From the NCBI RefSeq assembly GCF_037975245.1, contig NC_092576.1, forward strand, positions 19,554,111 through 19,618,110: a stretch of DNA of 64,000 nt, read 5' to 3'. Both the position numbers and the translations under genes were made by a program. Each line of letters opens with the position of its first letter. Position 1 is the stretch's first letter. The DNA is from Apostichopus japonicus (taxonomy: Eukaryota; Echinodermata; Holothuroidea; Aspidochirotida; Stichopodidae). This document shows positions 62,759-64,000 of this stretch, piece by piece. The notes beneath the pieces are model-generated. The model saw only the letters and a program-made list of their open reading frames with translations. It ran no database searches and was not told the DNA's origin.

Positions 62759-64000
62759 TTTTCATTCGGCCTAGAGACTGTCAGTGTCTGATCGACTGTT
62801 GTTACAACACAGTTTAAAATGCATTGCACTGACATTAGCCACGAGTCTCATTTGTTTTCTGGGTACATTATTAGAACTAACGTACAGACTTTTGCTAACG
62901 ATGTTGAAAAGTTAATATATCGCGCATGTTTTTAAATAATTTATGTATGGTTTGGGTGTTATTCAGAAACTATTTAATTGAATTGAGTTTTGTTTTTAAT
63001 GAAATATAATTAGGCTCAATATTCTTCAAAGCCTTAATTTTTTGGTCGTCCGAAGGACTACCAAGTACACAACATTTTGAAAGATTTAGTAGTCTGACGT
63101 AATTTCTAGTCGTCTCTGACGACCGTGAAAATCCAATACTGCCATGAATGTATTACAGTGTTCTCTATTTGCTTTAGTGTGAAACGTTTAGTCGTTCATT
63201 TACATCTTTGTTTGTATTTGCCTAGGGGATGGTATTCACACATAACACTTAATCAACGATGAAATAATCGGTAATCGGCATTGGTCCGATAATCAAATGA
63301 ACTAATCGGTAATAACCAATTATCATATAATTGATCGAACACTAATCGGAAGACCAGGCACCGTAGGTTGTTATTCGTGGATTGGGATGTGTAAGTAGGC
63401 TTATTGTAAGTTTGCCGCCCACCTGCCATTTAGGAGTTGAGGTAGTATAGCAGCTAACGTTTCCATACGGGAAGTGCTTTGGAGTTATAAACTTTTTGTT
63501 CAGGGGTTCTAGGTTAAGGATCGGACGCCATGTGCTGTCCTGATTTTTGGTCAGAAAAAAACGAGGAGTAGAAGAGAGATCCCATCTCTCCCTCCACCTT
63601 CATAATTGCTTACTTCCCTTAGCTAGCCTTGAACTTCCCCTTTTAGAGCTTGCCATTGGACGGGGTCCGTGGGTATTCAATCTGCGGGGTGCCGCACTCC
63701 TAACGGAGCCTCTCAGATCTGGGTTCCCAAACCCTGCCAGGACCGTCTGCATCCCGACTCGCCCTCCGAAATCTCTACTGTGGGACGCTCTGTCTCTGCA
63801 ACCCACCGGTCGCGGCTGTGGTATATTGGGTTCCAGATGGGGTTAGGCTCTAGGAGGTCCGCACTTCGGTCCCTCCATCCTGCTTTCCCTTAGGAGCTGG
63901 TTCCCTTGTAATCCAGGATGGATGCTTTCAGAGTGTCTTTCTCAAGACCGGCTGCCCCGGTTCTTTTCTTGGGCATGTTTGCCTTCTTTACAGGAGCGTT

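Larger units (their letters stand above)
62155..63141. mobile_element. Nested element with terminal inverted repeats, 987 bp
   Basis: The left end CAGTGTTGGATTTTCA and the right end (inverse CAGTATTGGATTTTCA) differ at one of 16 bases. Subterminal inverted blocks follow (GACTACCAGTTTTAAAGATT on the left, AGTAGTCTGACG on the right). A 5-bp direct repeat CCATG flanks it. It lies inside the 60,916-63,344 element, so it is younger or was co-mobilised. No protein is encoded. Confidence 0.65.
60916..63344. mobile_element. hAT-type element, 2.43 kb, inserted in the DIRS element
   Basis: The left end TAGTGTTTGACCGATAATCG and the right end, read inward on the minus strand as TAGTGTTCGATCAATTATAT, are inverted repeats with multiple copies of an ATCGGTTA-like motif behind them. 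An exact 8-bp duplication ATCGGAAG flanks the element (60,908-60,915 and 63,345-63,352). TAGTG ends with 8-bp duplications are typical of hAT. Removing it restores the continuity of the surrounding reverse transcriptase sequence at codon level. No transposase was recognised, so it is non-autonomous and has taken up other repeats. Confidence 0.85.
60297..64000 (-). mobile_element. DIRS-type retroelement, decayed, split by a hAT element
   Basis: The minus strand from 63,570 to 63,353 reads NQDSTWRPILNLEPLN, then KHFRMETLAAILPQLL (after a frame change). The sequence continues across the hAT insertion at 60,915 with RYKGRDFQFRALPFGLSTA, RVFTRETGAVVSFFRKRR and YLED-stop. These are consecutive reverse transcriptase blocks of DIRS elements; the catalytic YLDD is changed to YLED and the following Trp is a TGA. 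From 60,620 down to 60,297 the frame IADPTEERV, LQTLGLIASLV, HMHPPQLHLL and HLLRWSD matches the RT/RNase H part that follows in DIRS. The upstream part, 63,640-64,000, has several stops and is less clear. DIRS elements use a tyrosine recombinase, which is not in this window. Confidence 0.8.

Overview
This window is nuclear DNA of an animal. It has genes split by GT-AG introns, AT-rich non-coding sequence, many microsatellites, several families of non-autonomous transposons, and LINE, DIRS and tRNA-SINE remnants. A Tie/TEK-type receptor with Ig and EGF exons, together with this repeat style, suggests a marine deuterostome, most likely an echinoderm such as a sea cucumber. That placement is inference from sequence style, not a database result. 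There is no bacterial, organellar or viral gene layout.

Layout. 1-1 kb: hAT-like miniature transposons. 3.8-4.4 kb: a perfect (TATG)141 array. 6.36-15.17 kb, plus strand: five exons in phase that encode the extracellular part of a Tie/TEK-like receptor (signal peptide, two Ig-like exons, two Tie-type EGF exons). The second Ig exon has two in-frame stops, and no kinase exons follow on this strand. 17.24-35.42 kb: one 18.2-kb satellite built from a 22-bp unit. Its unit polarity flips once, at about 18,668, and it contains nested, recently duplicated higher-order blocks (1,581, 899 and 815 bp). 36.9-43.7 kb, minus strand: a second decayed receptor gene (Ig-like exons, juxtamembrane exons and a tyrosine-kinase-like domain in phase-compatible exons) carrying four in-frame stops. 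The two broken receptor genes therefore point at each other with the satellite between them. A small structured RNA-like sequence, whose 5' end is U2 snRNA and whose remainder is not, lies between two exons of the minus-strand gene (41.79-41.95 kb).

45-64 kb is dominated by mobile DNA: two tRNA-derived SINE copies with (TA)n tails; a 1.27-kb inverted-repeat element with an 8-bp target duplication and a LINE fragment inside; the remains of an intron-containing integrase-derived gene (48.7-52.4 kb, plus); a Rex/CR1-type LINE 3' end (55.8-56.8 kb, minus); an old GGTCA-rich repeat cluster (57.9-59.6 kb); and a DIRS-type retroelement (60.3-64.0 kb, minus) split by a 2.43-kb hAT-type element with an exact 8-bp duplication, which itself contains another terminal-inverted-repeat element.

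No gene in the window looks intact. The most unusual objects are the satellite with its polarity switch, the pair of convergent decayed receptors around it, and the U2-headed chimeric RNA.
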